Source: Corythucha ciliata
Taxonomy: Eukaryota > Arthropoda > Insecta > Hemiptera > Tingidae
Assembly (NCBI GenBank): GCA_038030265.1
Contig: CM075939.1
Location: 16,411,253-16,475,252, forward strand
Reading direction: 5' to 3'
DNA length: 64,000 bases
The notes beneath the pieces are model-generated. The model saw nothing but the letters and a program-made list of their open reading frames with translations, did not search any database and was not told the DNA's origin. The stretch's first letter is position 1. Each line of letters opens with the position of its first letter. The translations under genes and the position numbers were made by a program. Below are positions 10,990-22,620 of the stretch, piece by piece.

Positions 10990-13590
10990 AACCTTATTTT
11001 ATTTTCGCGTATAGACATTTGTGTCAAAACTTACAAACGACAACCCGGTGGCTCTTAATTGCTTTCAATTTACAACATCTTAAAACGAAAAAAAAACAAA
11101 ACAAAAACAGTGAAATGGAAAGCCAGTTTCCTGTTAATTTCAATCAAGTCTAGCAGCCGCCTTCTTCTTCCTCCTCCTCATCCTCCTTCCTGCCACACGG
11201 ATATAAACCGACAGATAAGCTACACGGAAACTGTTGAAAAAAAAAAAAAAAGAAAAAAGAATCAATTTCGCTTGTTAGTTTCTATTGGAATAGATTGACG
11301 TGAAGGATAACGAAAAAAAAAAAAAAAAAGTGTGCGTGGTGTGCGTTTAAGGAGGAACGAAAATGGTAATGGACAGGACATGATTAACACCATCATAATA
11401 AACTGAATAGGACGCGTCTATTTTTTAAATTTCCACAAGGGTAAACACTGCAGTAATTGGTACTTGTTTCTTGTTTTAATTACTTCCAATTTATCTGGAG
11501 GAAGGAAAGAAGGGTTTGTTGAATAACTGAGTTTAAATTAATTAAAGTCACTTTTGTGAAGGATTAATGGGATAACTGATGTGATGTGAATCGCCTCTCT
11601 CTATGTAAGAATCCGGTTCAAAACGTTCAACCGATCCGGTTAGGATCAAGGTGGTTGAAAAACAATTTTAATAAGTGATGAAATGATTTCCACTACCAAG
11701 GCGATTACAATCTATAACTAATCATTAAAAGGAGCATCGCATTATTTATTGTACTGGGGAAACTGATTTGATGGACAATGTCACGTCAATTCCAACAGTT
11801 AATTTATGTGCGACCAACATGCTAGTTGCATTTTTTTTTCGTCTGGTAATAACCATAACTTTAACTTTCTCATGGCATGTTATGAGCAGCGTTGAGCTCT
11901 CATTAGTTATTAGTACTGCCAACGTTTTTGGAGTTTCACTAGGTTTTCGGGAATTCCTCCTGACTTCCTCCAGAAGTTGGACTGTTTTTTAAAGGGACCT
12001 TGTCAATGTGTGGTTGGACTATTATGACAATCACGAAAAAAATCTCACTTTGACAGTATGAGCCTGTTATAACCTCGAGGAAATAATAATAGCGGTATTT
12101 TACTTTCTTTCCAAGCATCAACAGAAATAATGCGGACTTTACGATGGTGAAATTAAAGGCTTGACACCCATTTAAGAGTTTAAACAAAGACCATGTACCG
12201 ACCCAATGTAATAAGTAAAAAGATAAAAGTTCCTTTATGCGCTGGGGGGAAAAAAAAGTCAAAAGGCTTGTTGTTAAAGCTTTGGACAACCTTAACAAAG
12301 TCTTCCCCACAGCTCTCAAGCGTACCCCTCTAATCCGGGCTCCTTCCACTTCAACTTCACTGTCATTCCCTCTTATACATTTTTTTTTATTATTTATTCT
12401 TCACTTTAAGCCAACCTTTCAGTCTTCATCGGGTATTAACAATTACATATCCGAAAGTGGTGACGTGGGTTGGTATTATCCTGTCAGCGGGGGCCTCTAA
12501 TCCTTTACCCAACGAAGCTCAATTAGCTTTTCAACTATTCGAAACTCGATGCTCCCTTCTTCACCCCTTCACCGTCACAATTCAGTGTACTTTGTGAGCC
12601 AACAATCATCCCCTCGACGTTCGATCACCATGGGTGTTCTCTCTTTTTTTTTTTTTCTATCAATCTCCACACTGTGGTTCAATACCGGCCTCGTTTTTGT
12701 TCTGCTGTCTTCTGTTTTGTAACACGTACATGAGAAAAATCGAATTATCAGCTTCAGGCACTACAGGAGCTATTTGGAGGATTGTTGTAGTGTGAGAACA
12801 ACTGAAGCTTTTATACGATTTCCCCTGCGATCATGACGAAATGATTTGTTTTTATCGTGTTGGGTCACCTCTCTAGACTCCACAATAGTCCTAATTCGAA
12901 ATAAACCAATAAATGCAAATAAAAATGAGATAAAATATTTGTAGAATAACCGTCGGACAAACCTGTGAGCCCGACTTTTTGATCGCTGCTACCACTTGGC
13001 ACGAGGAACCTCGCAAGTGACAAGAGGAAGAAAACGATTAAATAAAAATAAAAATAAACTATAACAGTCCTCATGCCCCAATCATTCTGCCAGGCACGGA
13101 TGTTGTGCGTGCAAAGAACATTTCACGGCCCTTTTCAAAGCATAACTGTTGCAGAATATTGGCACTCGCAAAACCCAAATTTTCCGGGTTTTCTCACTGG
13201 GCTACATGGGTATCACAAATCGACAAGTACTCCGACAATGTCACAGCCATATTTCCATACAAAATATTTGTCGAACTATGAATATAACGCACCTTTGAAT
13301 ATATGTAGACAGTGTTTAACCCTTGCCTTGAACCAAGGCACAACTCATATCTTTCACGTAATTATTAAAGAACCCCATTGAAAAATGTAGGCACCACAAA
13401 TTTAGACCATCTTGGTGGCCGGTTTTTATCTTCAGTCGCAGAAGATGTCTCAAGTAACCTTCGCGAACTTATAACTCTTTTAATTTATTTATTTTATTTT
13501 ATTTTATTTTATTTTTTAGGCCCTGGGCCGAGGGCTAGCCAGCTGTGACAGCTCCCAATGCGTGACAAATATAGACAAACAATTACACCA
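10990..13590. other. Non-repetitive stretch, no gene recognised
   Basis: AT-rich DNA with A runs near 11238-11252 and 11313-11329 and a pentanucleotide TTTTA microsatellite at about 13484-13518. Open frames are short and carry no domain I recognise. It may be intronic or intergenic. Confidence 0.45.
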
Positions 13591-14640
13591 CTTGCACCTA
13601 AAAATCTGAGGAATTGCCAGTTTCAGGTCTAATTATCGGTGAAAATGAAGTTTCCGGTCAACGTTTCCGTGAAACGTCGAGTTTCGGGGGTCGTTCTTCC
13701 AAGTAGTGAATGCAACCGAACCCGGGCAACCCGTCTATAAACGACAGAGCCCGAAGTCTTCTGCCGAATAAAGATATTGCAAGTTCCAATTACAAAGAAA
13801 TTACAAGTTCGGATCTAAATATCCGCGAAATTGCTTGGTTTTCGGTATTTTTTTCTCGTGAAATTGCACGTTTGACGACGTATTTGTTTCCTCAAAATTG
13901 CTTCTTTCTTTTCTTTGTTTTACCAGAGCCAGGCCCAGCCGGCCACGACAGCGCTCAAAGCCTGACGAATAGTTGTAAAGTTGCAACATTCGTAGGCAAA
14001 TATGAGAAATTGACAGTTTTCTGGCTGAATATTCGCGAATCGCGAAATCACGGTGGAGCCTTAATTTGAGCAAAATTACAAGTTTTTGTGGCTGAAGATA
14101 CGCGAATTTGACAGTTTCAGGTCCGTTTCGGTCAAATTTTATGCTTAGGCAAAGCAAAACAGCAGTCTCACGTCCATTTTTGTAGCTGCCGGCCCCAGAA
14201 CAGCCCATATCTTGACGATCAACCAAAAAAATTCAAGTTTTGGGACTTTTTTGGTTGTGAAAATGCAAGTTACATGTCCAAATTTCTGAGAAATCACAAT
14301 TCTTTGGGTTAAATATCCGTGAAATTGGCAATTTTAAATTGTTTTTTGTTGGTGCGGACACCTCGGGCAAGTCGACCACGACGATCCGCGTTGTAGACTG
14401 GCCAGACCCATGTACCCTTAATATATTATGCAACATTTTTGTGGGCAAATATCTGTGAAATTGGGTGTTTCGAGACACAAATGTGTGAATTTCACGTTTC
14501 AGGTACTTAATTAAAGCGGAATTGCAAGTTTCAGGGTCAATTAGTTTTATAGGTTGAGAAAAACTACGAGACTCGGGGGCTGAATCGGGTCTTCAAGTGT
14601 TAATTTAAGTGAATTGGAGGTTTAGGGCATTAATTTAAGC
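13590..14640 (+). repeat. Degenerate ~31-bp tandem array, family C
   Basis: Units run approximately ctgaatatccgcgaaattgcaagtttcaggt, repeated with heavy divergence. Two inserts (about 13922-13980 and 14345-14400) are more GC-rich, with similar motifs such as cagccggccacgac and caagtcgaccacgac. The same family, with the same kind of insert, is at 33.3-34.7 kb. Confidence 0.8.
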
Positions 14641-15189
14641 AGCATTATTAGTTTTAAGGACTTTTTCGTGGTGGCGGATACCTTGGACTTCGAGCCTGTC
14701 AAAGTGCCGATTGTGTGGCCACCACGTTCACGGAAATTCTTCAGCCAGCCTCTGGGCTGAATTTCTTGATTCCGTATTATGGAGGATCGAACAGTGTGGA
14801 GAAGCAGCCATTCGGTGGGTCGTGATTGTGGTCATTCTCTGGAGCACCGTTAGGGGGTGGGTGCAGCGGCGTGCCCACGACTTTTTCTTGCGAGGGGTTT
14901 TCAAATCACAAAATTATACATATAATTTTATGTATAATAGAATGTACATAATATACAATAATTTAAAAAAAATAATCCTGTGTTTATTTCTTGGGGTCCT
15001 TTCATTCAAGACTCGCAAGTATTCAAGGGTGCCTCCAGCGAGACTCTACACATTGAATTACCCTCACCCATGTCAGACATGTTAAGTCATTCTAGGCATT
15101 TAAATGGCATGAGTCGTCAGTTACGCCATCTGCAAGGTGTAAAAATGATCAATTCGGCTGTTTTTTAGGGGACTCGTCTGTGGTTTAGC

Positions 15190-16210
15190 CTTTTACTACG
15201 CGCGAAGGCTTCAGTTTGGCCATTTTAGCTGTCAAAGAAACCGCGCGGTAGTTCGCGTTCAGAGTGGCAAGGCCTTAATCAACGCTGAAGGGGCGGGGGG
15301 TCCGATCATTTGGTAAGGTGGAAACGGCCCATTTATTTGGTGTGGAAACGGTAGAGGTCAGTAATAACGTAAGCCGTGAATCAGCTATGTTTGGCCATTT
15401 TTTGGTGCAGATAGCTGCGAATCGTCCTTAGCACCACCTGTAAAGCTTCTGTAGGGCGCAAATGGTCAATTTGGCCGTTTTTATATGAGACGCGAGAATT
15501 TGAGAGTTTGTCATCTTCAGGAAAGGAATCATCTGTTTAAGCCTTTTCAGTTTTCTTTAGGCCAGTTCAACTATTCATAGGCCATGTTATATAGTATGTG
15601 GAGTCAATTTTTGTCAACTTTAGGCCATTTTTACGGCGCTAACTGTCAGTATGGCCATTTCTAGGGCGTGAATAGTCCGTGTAATATTTTTCCGGGCACG
15701 CGAATCATCAGTTTTGCCATTCTACGGATCGAACGGTCAGTTACGTTGTTTTTACAGCGGGGATCACCAGTTTGCCCCATTTTTAGAGCGTAAATTCACA
15801 ATTTAGTCACTTTCTGGGCTGGAATATCGTCTGTCAAGGTATTTTCAAGACGCAAATTGTTAGTTGTCAGTTTTGCCATTTATGTAGGGCATGAATAGTA
15901 AGTCAAGCCAAGGTCAAGAACGGTCAGTTTGGCAATTTTAGCCACGTGAATGGTCTGTTTTGCAATTTTTGGAGCAGGCATCTCCCGTTTTGGGGCATTA
16001 TCTGGGCGCTCATTGTCGGTAAATCCATATTTATGGTTCAAATGGACAAGTCAAGGCGCGAGATCGCCTTGTTTCGCGGTCAATTTTGCAATTCACAGGA
16101 CAGGAATCATCTGTTTAGGCTTTTCCTAGGCACCAATAGTCAGTATAACTGTTTTGAGGTGCAAATAGTCCGTTAAGCCAAGACGCGCATCGTCAGTTTA
16201 GTCATAGCGG
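15190..16210 (+). repeat. Degenerate ~32-bp tandem array, family D
   Basis: Units read roughly gggcgcgaatcgtcagtttggccattttta. The divergence is strong and the period drifts. The gcgcgaat core resembles the CGCGAAATT core of families B and C. I see no coding sequence in it. Confidence 0.75.
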
Positions 16211-16464
16211 CCCGTCCTTGATCAAAGCGGCCTATATTTTGTTTTATTTTTTATAGTAAACATCTCAACACCCTTTAAAATCTCATCGATAACTCAATTT
16301 TTTGTGATTACGTGACCCTAATGGTGGGCAAATCGCAACTCTGCTTCAAACGGAGCCCTTGAAATTAACCAAGCGGCCGAAAACTGCTCATAATTACTTT
16401 GAGATCGGATTATTCATAAAGTGAACTCCAATTGGGTCCCACTCACACAATTAAGTTTGGCTTT

Positions 16465-16855
16465 TTAAGGGGGAGTCGTACATTTGTTTCCTCGACCCCC
16501 CTCCAATCATATCTCGCCAACTCCTCGTTACGTAAAATTATCGCCGTATTTCTACACCAACCTGGATTTCAGGGTCTCATTCAAAATCTCCAGGAAATTC
16601 CGCACAACCGTACGATCTTCTTTTTTCATATTTAACTGTAAAACGCCCATAAACTTTTACCTTGAAAATTCACTCTATTTCGACGACTTATTTAGGAAAG
16701 CAAGATCTTACGGTTGTGCGGAATTTCCTGGAGATTTGAATAAGACCTTGAAATCCAGGATTGGTGCAGAAATCCGACGCTAATTTACGTAACGCGGAAT
16801 AGGCGAGGTATGATTGGAGGGGGGTCGAGGAAACACACGTAAAACTCCCCCTTAA
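16465..16855. mobile_element. TTAA-flanked hairpin element (piggyBac-type target site)
   Basis: TTAA (16465-16468) is followed by GGGGGAGT. On the right, ACTCCCCC is followed by TTAA (16852-16855). The arms 16469-16620 and 16702-16851 are inverted copies with a loop of about 80 bp. Paired blocks include tttcctcgacccccctccaatcata and ctccaggaaattccgcacaaccgta. TTAA duplication is the hallmark of piggyBac-like transposition, so a non-autonomous piggyBac-type element is the best guess. The G-rich ends are not the usual CCC start. Confidence 0.7.
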
Positions 16856-17084
16856 GTGACTCAAGCCCATTCTTTTTTCTTTAAATCCTCCACATTGGGG
16901 TTTGAAAGGTCAAAATCCATGAAACCTTTGGGCGGGACAAGCTTCATGGATTATTGAAAAAGTTAAGTTTGCGATTTGTTTTTCTTAACAAAAGGGCCAT
17001 CTCCGCGAAATTTGTTTCCTGTGAAAGAGGCAAACCGTGAAACGATTGATCCTCAAAATTAGAGTTTGAACAAGGCCAAATCCA

Positions 17085-17260
17085 CAATAGTTGATTTCAG
17101 GAGGAGCCAAACCCGGACATTTGGCTTTTCAAATGAGCCAAGCACACGACATTGGTCTTTTGAAGAGCCAACACCCACGAAATCTGATTTTTGTTCGAGC
17201 CAAACCCGCGAACTTTGATTTCTGGAAGATCCAATTCCGAAAAATGATTTTTGAGTGACA
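17085..17260 (+). repeat. Short family B array
   Basis: A few units of about 30 bp (gagccaaacccgcgaactttgatttttg type) follow one another. It is a small block in plus orientation. Confidence 0.7.
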
Positions 17261-17289
17261 ATCTTCTACTAAATTGGAACTTGAGTAGT

Positions 17290-20200
17290 GTGGACGAGCC
17301 GTTTGTGGAAACGGTAGTTATTTGCGGCAAAATTATCAGTTTCTTGATTAAATAATCAGAATTTTGGTGGAGGGGGTGTATTTTCATAGAAATGATGAGG
17401 ATGATTGGAGAGGAATTTCTAAAACCTTGCCCACCCTTTTATCCCGAGATGGCTACACTCTTGATCGTCCGTATTGCCCTTCATATGAATCCGAGTCTGA
17501 CAATTAAATTTCTTTCCAATTGGGCAACATTCTGGCCAATGCTTTCGAATTTCCGGAAACATGGAGGGAAAGTTGCAAGAGGCCCCGGAAATGCCGAGGG
17601 ACCCCCATGAAAGTTCATACTTCTGACTAATCAGTCAGAGGACTAAGGAGAGGTGAAGTGTGTGTGACTTTATTTTTACGAGGAAATCCACCTGTCAAAC
17701 TGACTGAATTATTTATTGTAACGGCAGTGTTTTGAAATTGCGGTGATTTATCAACCATTGTAATAAAAAAAGAGAGAGAAAAAAGTGCTCCACATTAATT
17801 ATAACGCACAAAACGCAAAAATGAGACAGCTGGGCCTTGACCTTTTTATCCCTCCCTCATTTTTCAACCTTCCAGGTCTGTCATCGCCCTCTATGACTTA
17901 TTATTGTGTCAACACAACGGGGACCCCTCTAGGCAAATTAATGAAGAACATTTCCAAACAAAAAACCTTTAAAAAGCCCATTGTCATCGTCTGCACCCCG
18001 TTCCCCTTCTCATTCCTGGGCCATTCTCATTTGAAAAGAACTCCTCTTTTGAAAACGATTAATTACAAAACTCCGCCACAGGCCTTTCTCACCTATCCAT
18101 TCTCCCCCCGACACGCCCCCCTCGGACCATTAAAGTATAATCTCCTACTACCACGTGGACGCCCTCTTAAGACCGTCCAGTTCGTTTGGATCCGCATAAT
18201 ATAGTGAACAAAACCTCGTGTCACATCATCAATCACGTGGAAAGTTCAGGGCAATCATTCATAAATCTCCAACCCTCGGCGAAGTGAAAGAAATAACGAG
18301 GAAGAGAAGGCTCTTCTTTTGAGATTTTACTACGTTATGCGTGGAATCACGAAGCGTTGAGTTAAAATTCCACGAACAGGGATAACACGACGCATAACTG
18401 ACTCCTCAAGACCCTGAAAAGTACTAATTAAGCGTAAATGAGAGAGAAACATTACTTATGAGCAGCTTTGTATTAATTTTGAATGCTACACCTTTCTTTT
18501 ATCAACGTCCGGTAAAGGAAAAATCTGGGTGGGCTTCTTTTGGATTAGCAAAAGACGGTAGTCCCTATTCCCTAACTGTGAACGGTAGGGGGGGGGAAGA
18601 GAAAAGACGAGGACACAATATCGAGTATGATGGAAAGGAAGTGAGGAGAGCTTATCTCGGCATCTCTTAAGAGCGAACAATTTTTTTTTATATACCAGAC
18701 TGTCGACTGGGTAAACACAGTAGCAAAAGCTTTCGCCCCCCCCCCGTCCTTAACACCGCCAACGCACCTCACTCTCAATACTGAGTGACAAAAAGCTTTA
18801 TAGCTTGACAGCTTGGCACGATTTTTGTGAAGGGGTCTCGGATTGCTTTTGAATGACAAGAGGGCCCCTGTCGCATCCGCTGTGCATTTAAAATAATGTT
18901 TCGTACCTTGAGAGGTGGTGATAAGCGGGGGGGGGGTGTTCTTTTGTAATTGGGTCTCTAAAATTGTATGTTGGAATTCAATGACACATCGTTGCACTCA
19001 GGAAACTGGATTAGAATTACTGGAGTCTATTTTATGTAACACGCCAATAGAAATACTTCTTTTTTTAACTTGACGTAATTGACGTAACCCAAAGCGAATG
19101 AGAGGACCCCCTCCCACTTCAGCCAAACATGAAAAAATCGCGAAATACAGCCTATTCCACGCGCAAAATTAGTCTTAATAAAATTGTTATTTTGGGTTGT
19201 ACATATTACAATTCAAACGATGAAACGACCTTCTATTTAAGGAACATTTTTCTCTTCCTCTTCAAAAAGTACGCCCACAGTATAAAATTATAAAAGCCGC
19301 TGACAGTAGAATTGTAATCCGAGGAACTTGTAGAATCCTCGACAGGTGACTCCAAAACTAATTAAATGACAAACTTTTTTGGCTTCAGGAATGAGAAACA
19401 GAAGTTTCCCGATTTTAAATACCACGCGAGTCTATCGCAATGTATCAATTGCGATTCAAATGTCAGGGGCTCAGTAAGAAGGAATCCGCTTGGGCAGTTA
19501 TCCAACATTTTGATCTCGTTGAAAACGTATGGGCGGGGGGGGGGCGAGTTCTTCCGTTCTGTTTTTATATATATCTCGCCCGGCAACTTAATTTTTTCAC
19601 CGTGAGAAAGTGTAAATTAGTTAACTTTTTGAAATAGAGCGTCAAACGACTAGGTATATACCCACGTGAAGAAATTGTATATTTTATTCACTTTCCCCCC
19701 AGGACGTCTTCATGAGTAGATTGGTTGTTGCCTCTACTTTGAAACCCTTCTCCCCCATAACACTCACCAGGTCAGCCCATTCATTATCAACCTCAATCTT
19801 TCTCTCTCGCTCATTTTTACACAATACGCCTCCGTAAACTTTCTATTTTATCGGACAGTTCAATGGGGCGTTTTACCTTAACATTTTACACCTTGTATTG
19901 TCAATGAAACAAATTACGACAGATTTTCACTCGCCATTTATTCTAGAAGTAAAGGGTGGGGTTTAGGCTATATTTATTGGACGTGTTCGCAAGTCGGTTT
20001 TCTTTCCCTTTTCCATCCAAGACTATAGATTTGCATTTTACATGACAGGAAGGCTTTTATGTGCGGAGAACATTACTGTTTTTTATTTCATTATCGATGC
20101 ATGAATTAAACATACGCAATTTATAAAGATTACAGAGTGTTCGTTTTCCCATTTCTGCATGAAGAATAGACTTCGTTTCTTGATAGCAATATTGAATTAT

Positions 20201-20660
20201 TATTGTTCTTTATATCCTCCTTGTCGTCGCGTCTCAAGCTTTGAATCAAGAAACCCATCCAAAATGCCACTTCCCCTTTATCATATCCTCTCCCCCCCAC
20301 ACACACACAAAGACCCACCATTCAAGTTTTGACTGACAAGTGTAAAGTAGCTGAGTGTTTGTCTTGACGTGCGAGAGCCTTAAGGTAATTGTTGTCGGGT
20401 TCCATCCTGATAATGGCATTGTCAGGGGTGGATTGGGGCGACAAGACAGCGCGTTATCTTCACCTCCGCGTGGCGGCGGCATCCGCGGGGACCTCCGTCA
20501 TCCTATTACCCCCTCCCCTACCTGGAAAGAGGAGAAGGTATGCCGCCTCTTGCAAGACTACCTCTTTCTATCAGCGGCTTTTAAGCGTCTTTTCTTCACT
20601 CTTCTTTTATTACGATGTCAGTCAACGAGAATCAAATTTAAAGAGAGAAACTATAAGTAC
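17290..20660. other. Non-repetitive stretch, no gene recognised
   Basis: Several G or C homopolymer runs occur (near 18590, 18737, 18927, 19537 and 20290). Short open frames here are low-complexity or lack any known domain. Nothing supports an exon. Confidence 0.45.
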
Positions 20661-20663
20661 ACG

Positions 20664-20680
20664 AAAAAAAAAAAAAAAAA

Positions 20681-20711
<31 letters not shown>

Positions 20712-20720
20712 TTAATAATA
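20664..20720. repeat. Poly-A followed by (ATA)n microsatellite
   Basis: A run of about 18 A is followed by about eleven ATA/TAA trinucleotides. A-tail plus microsatellite is a common relic of retroposition. I could not identify an upstream retroposed body. Confidence 0.6.
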
Positions 20721-20929
20721 ATGTACGTATAAATTGATAGTGGGATGCAGCAAAATGATTTTTATAAACTTTTCAACTCATTAAGCTACACAATTAAATT
20801 GTTGATTGTAACGTTTTAATTAGGTATGCACCAAAATGGATTAGGTACCGGAGAGCAATATTTTGACTCTTAAACCCACGATTTTACATTCAAGTACATT
20901 CAAGCTGTACCTTGGGTAAATCAGTCCGG

Positions 20930-21480
20930 TAGAGTTTGAAGAAATCGCCAACTCCCGGCTAGAATTTATACACAAAAACCCACATTTGTCCCTATAATTG
21001 AGACAAAACGCTAATTCGTGGTTCCTTCATGCAAATTCTAGGGCAAAATAAATGAAAACCTGGACCTTACGAGTTACGACTGAAATATAGACAAATAGAC
21101 AAATTGTGAAAAGTCCGCATGGTTGAAAAATAAGGGAAAAGGGTGAGAACGGGAAAAAATTGTGGAAGAGCATTACTTAGCGGTCAAAATTCAGAAAATG
21201 GGCTCATTCACCACTAATACAGAGAAAGAATAATATACATTCATATTATCTGGAGGCAACTTTGTGGCTAAAACAGAGGAACGCTAACTGCTAGATTATT
21301 TTGCGGTGATCTTTGGTTAGTGCACGGGAGTGAAACTTATACGTAAGAAAACCGCGGAACGAATTTTAGTTTGGTCGCTATTCACGGGAAGCGCTAAATG
21401 TTTTTTGAATTACATTTTAAAGATACCCCGCGGCTCTCCTCACAATAAATGTCATTTGGGCGAATAAATTTGTGAAACTT
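20930..21480 (+). repeat. Degenerate tandem array, family A
   Basis: Units such as aaaacgctaattcgtggtt and caaaattcagaaaatgggctcattcacc keep the family A rhythm with strong divergence. Confidence 0.65.
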
Positions 21481-21612
21481 TGCATATCCACTCCATTCAC
21501 TCGAAGCTGACGCTGTCACATTTGAGACGTGTACGAAGTTGAGCGAATTCGATTATGCTTATTATTATTATTTTTTTAACTATTATTTGCTAATACATTG
21601 TTGTTCGGCAAA

Positions 21613-21705
21613 ATGGGCAACGAAAAATGTATCGTTCCTGGATGTTCGTCGATATATGAAGCTGGTGGCGTGATCGGTTTTTTTCGAATTCCAAAGGATG
21701 GCAGG
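21613..21705 (+). pseudogene. THAP-domain N-terminal fragment
   Basis: From the ATG at 21613 the frame reads MGNEKCIVPGC, then about 12 residues on GFFRIPKD. This matches the start of a THAP zinc finger (C-x3/4-C followed by an F-x-x-P element), a DNA-binding module of THAP proteins and P-element-type transposases. The second zinc pair (C-x2-H) and the AVPTIF end are absent because a foldback element begins at 21706 and the frame runs into unrelated sequence. It could be a THAP gene exon or, more likely given the surroundings, a P-like transposon remnant. Recognition rests on about 30 residues only. Confidence 0.5.
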
Positions 21706-21952
21706 CAAAGTCATATAGAAAACCAAGTTATCCAGCTTACTAGAAGAGCTCACGAGACCTTTCGCGATTTTTCGGCAGAAATGGCCATTTTTAATTTAAA
21801 AAGGATCATTTTATTTTCCCTTCGAAATCTGTTTCGACCCCATATGTCTCAATGCGACGGTAGTGAGATCTAACGGGAGCAAAATTTCAAACCCACGTTT
21901 GGTAATCACTTTTTATTTCGAGCTGAATAACTTGGTTTTCTATATGACTTTG
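21706..21952. mobile_element. 247-bp inverted-repeat element inside the THAP fragment
   Basis: The 31-bp arm 21706-21736 (start caaagtcatatagaaaacc) is repeated inverted at 21922-21952 with one mismatch. It interrupts the THAP-like coding sequence just after its F-x-x-P element. No target duplication is visible, so a local inverted duplication is also possible. Confidence 0.6.
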
Positions 21953-22620
21953 ATAAAGGGAAAAAGTGAGGCCGATTTCGAGCGACGGTGGCGATCCAAG
22001 TGAATAGCGACCGAACCCCCCCCCCCTTGGGTATGGGGGGAACTTCTGAACCCCCTTCCCCTCCCACATTACCCTTTTCCGTCTCCCTTTATTTTTCACT
22101 TTCGTATTCAGATGTTTCAAGTTCAAATTGAACCATCCAATTTTTTTGCACTACAATACAGTCAAATGGTAATTGGACGTGGAAAAACAAGGAAACTTCG
22201 GGTTTACAATTCATTTTTTGTATTTTGAAATGATTTTTACGAATTATATTGATTCATGCCAAGGTAGCAAGCTACACGGCCATCAAACAATATTTATTTA
22301 GATTTACGAAGTGTAGTGGAGCAGAGGTGTTAAATATAAATTGAAGTCATCTGCCCACAGTGTCCCCCCGCACTTCATCTGACATGAGCAGACCTTTTTA
22401 TATATAGACCTTGGTGCTTAGGTGCTTACACCCCAATCAGAAATTAGCATTTTGAATACAAAATCGTTTAAGCCCTTAGCAACGCTTAAACGGACATTGT
22501 CGACCTAACCCTACATAGCTCATGTTGAAGACCGACACGATATACCTAAAAAACTTTATTTGAAAACGCGAGACGACAATTTTTGAAAAGCAATCCTTTT
22601 AGTAGTGAGAACAAAACCAT

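Noticed and set aside
11939..12349. 136-codon minus-strand frame.
   Set aside because: Composition is ordinary for AT-rich DNA, no domain is visible and there is no support from the opposite frame or splice signals.
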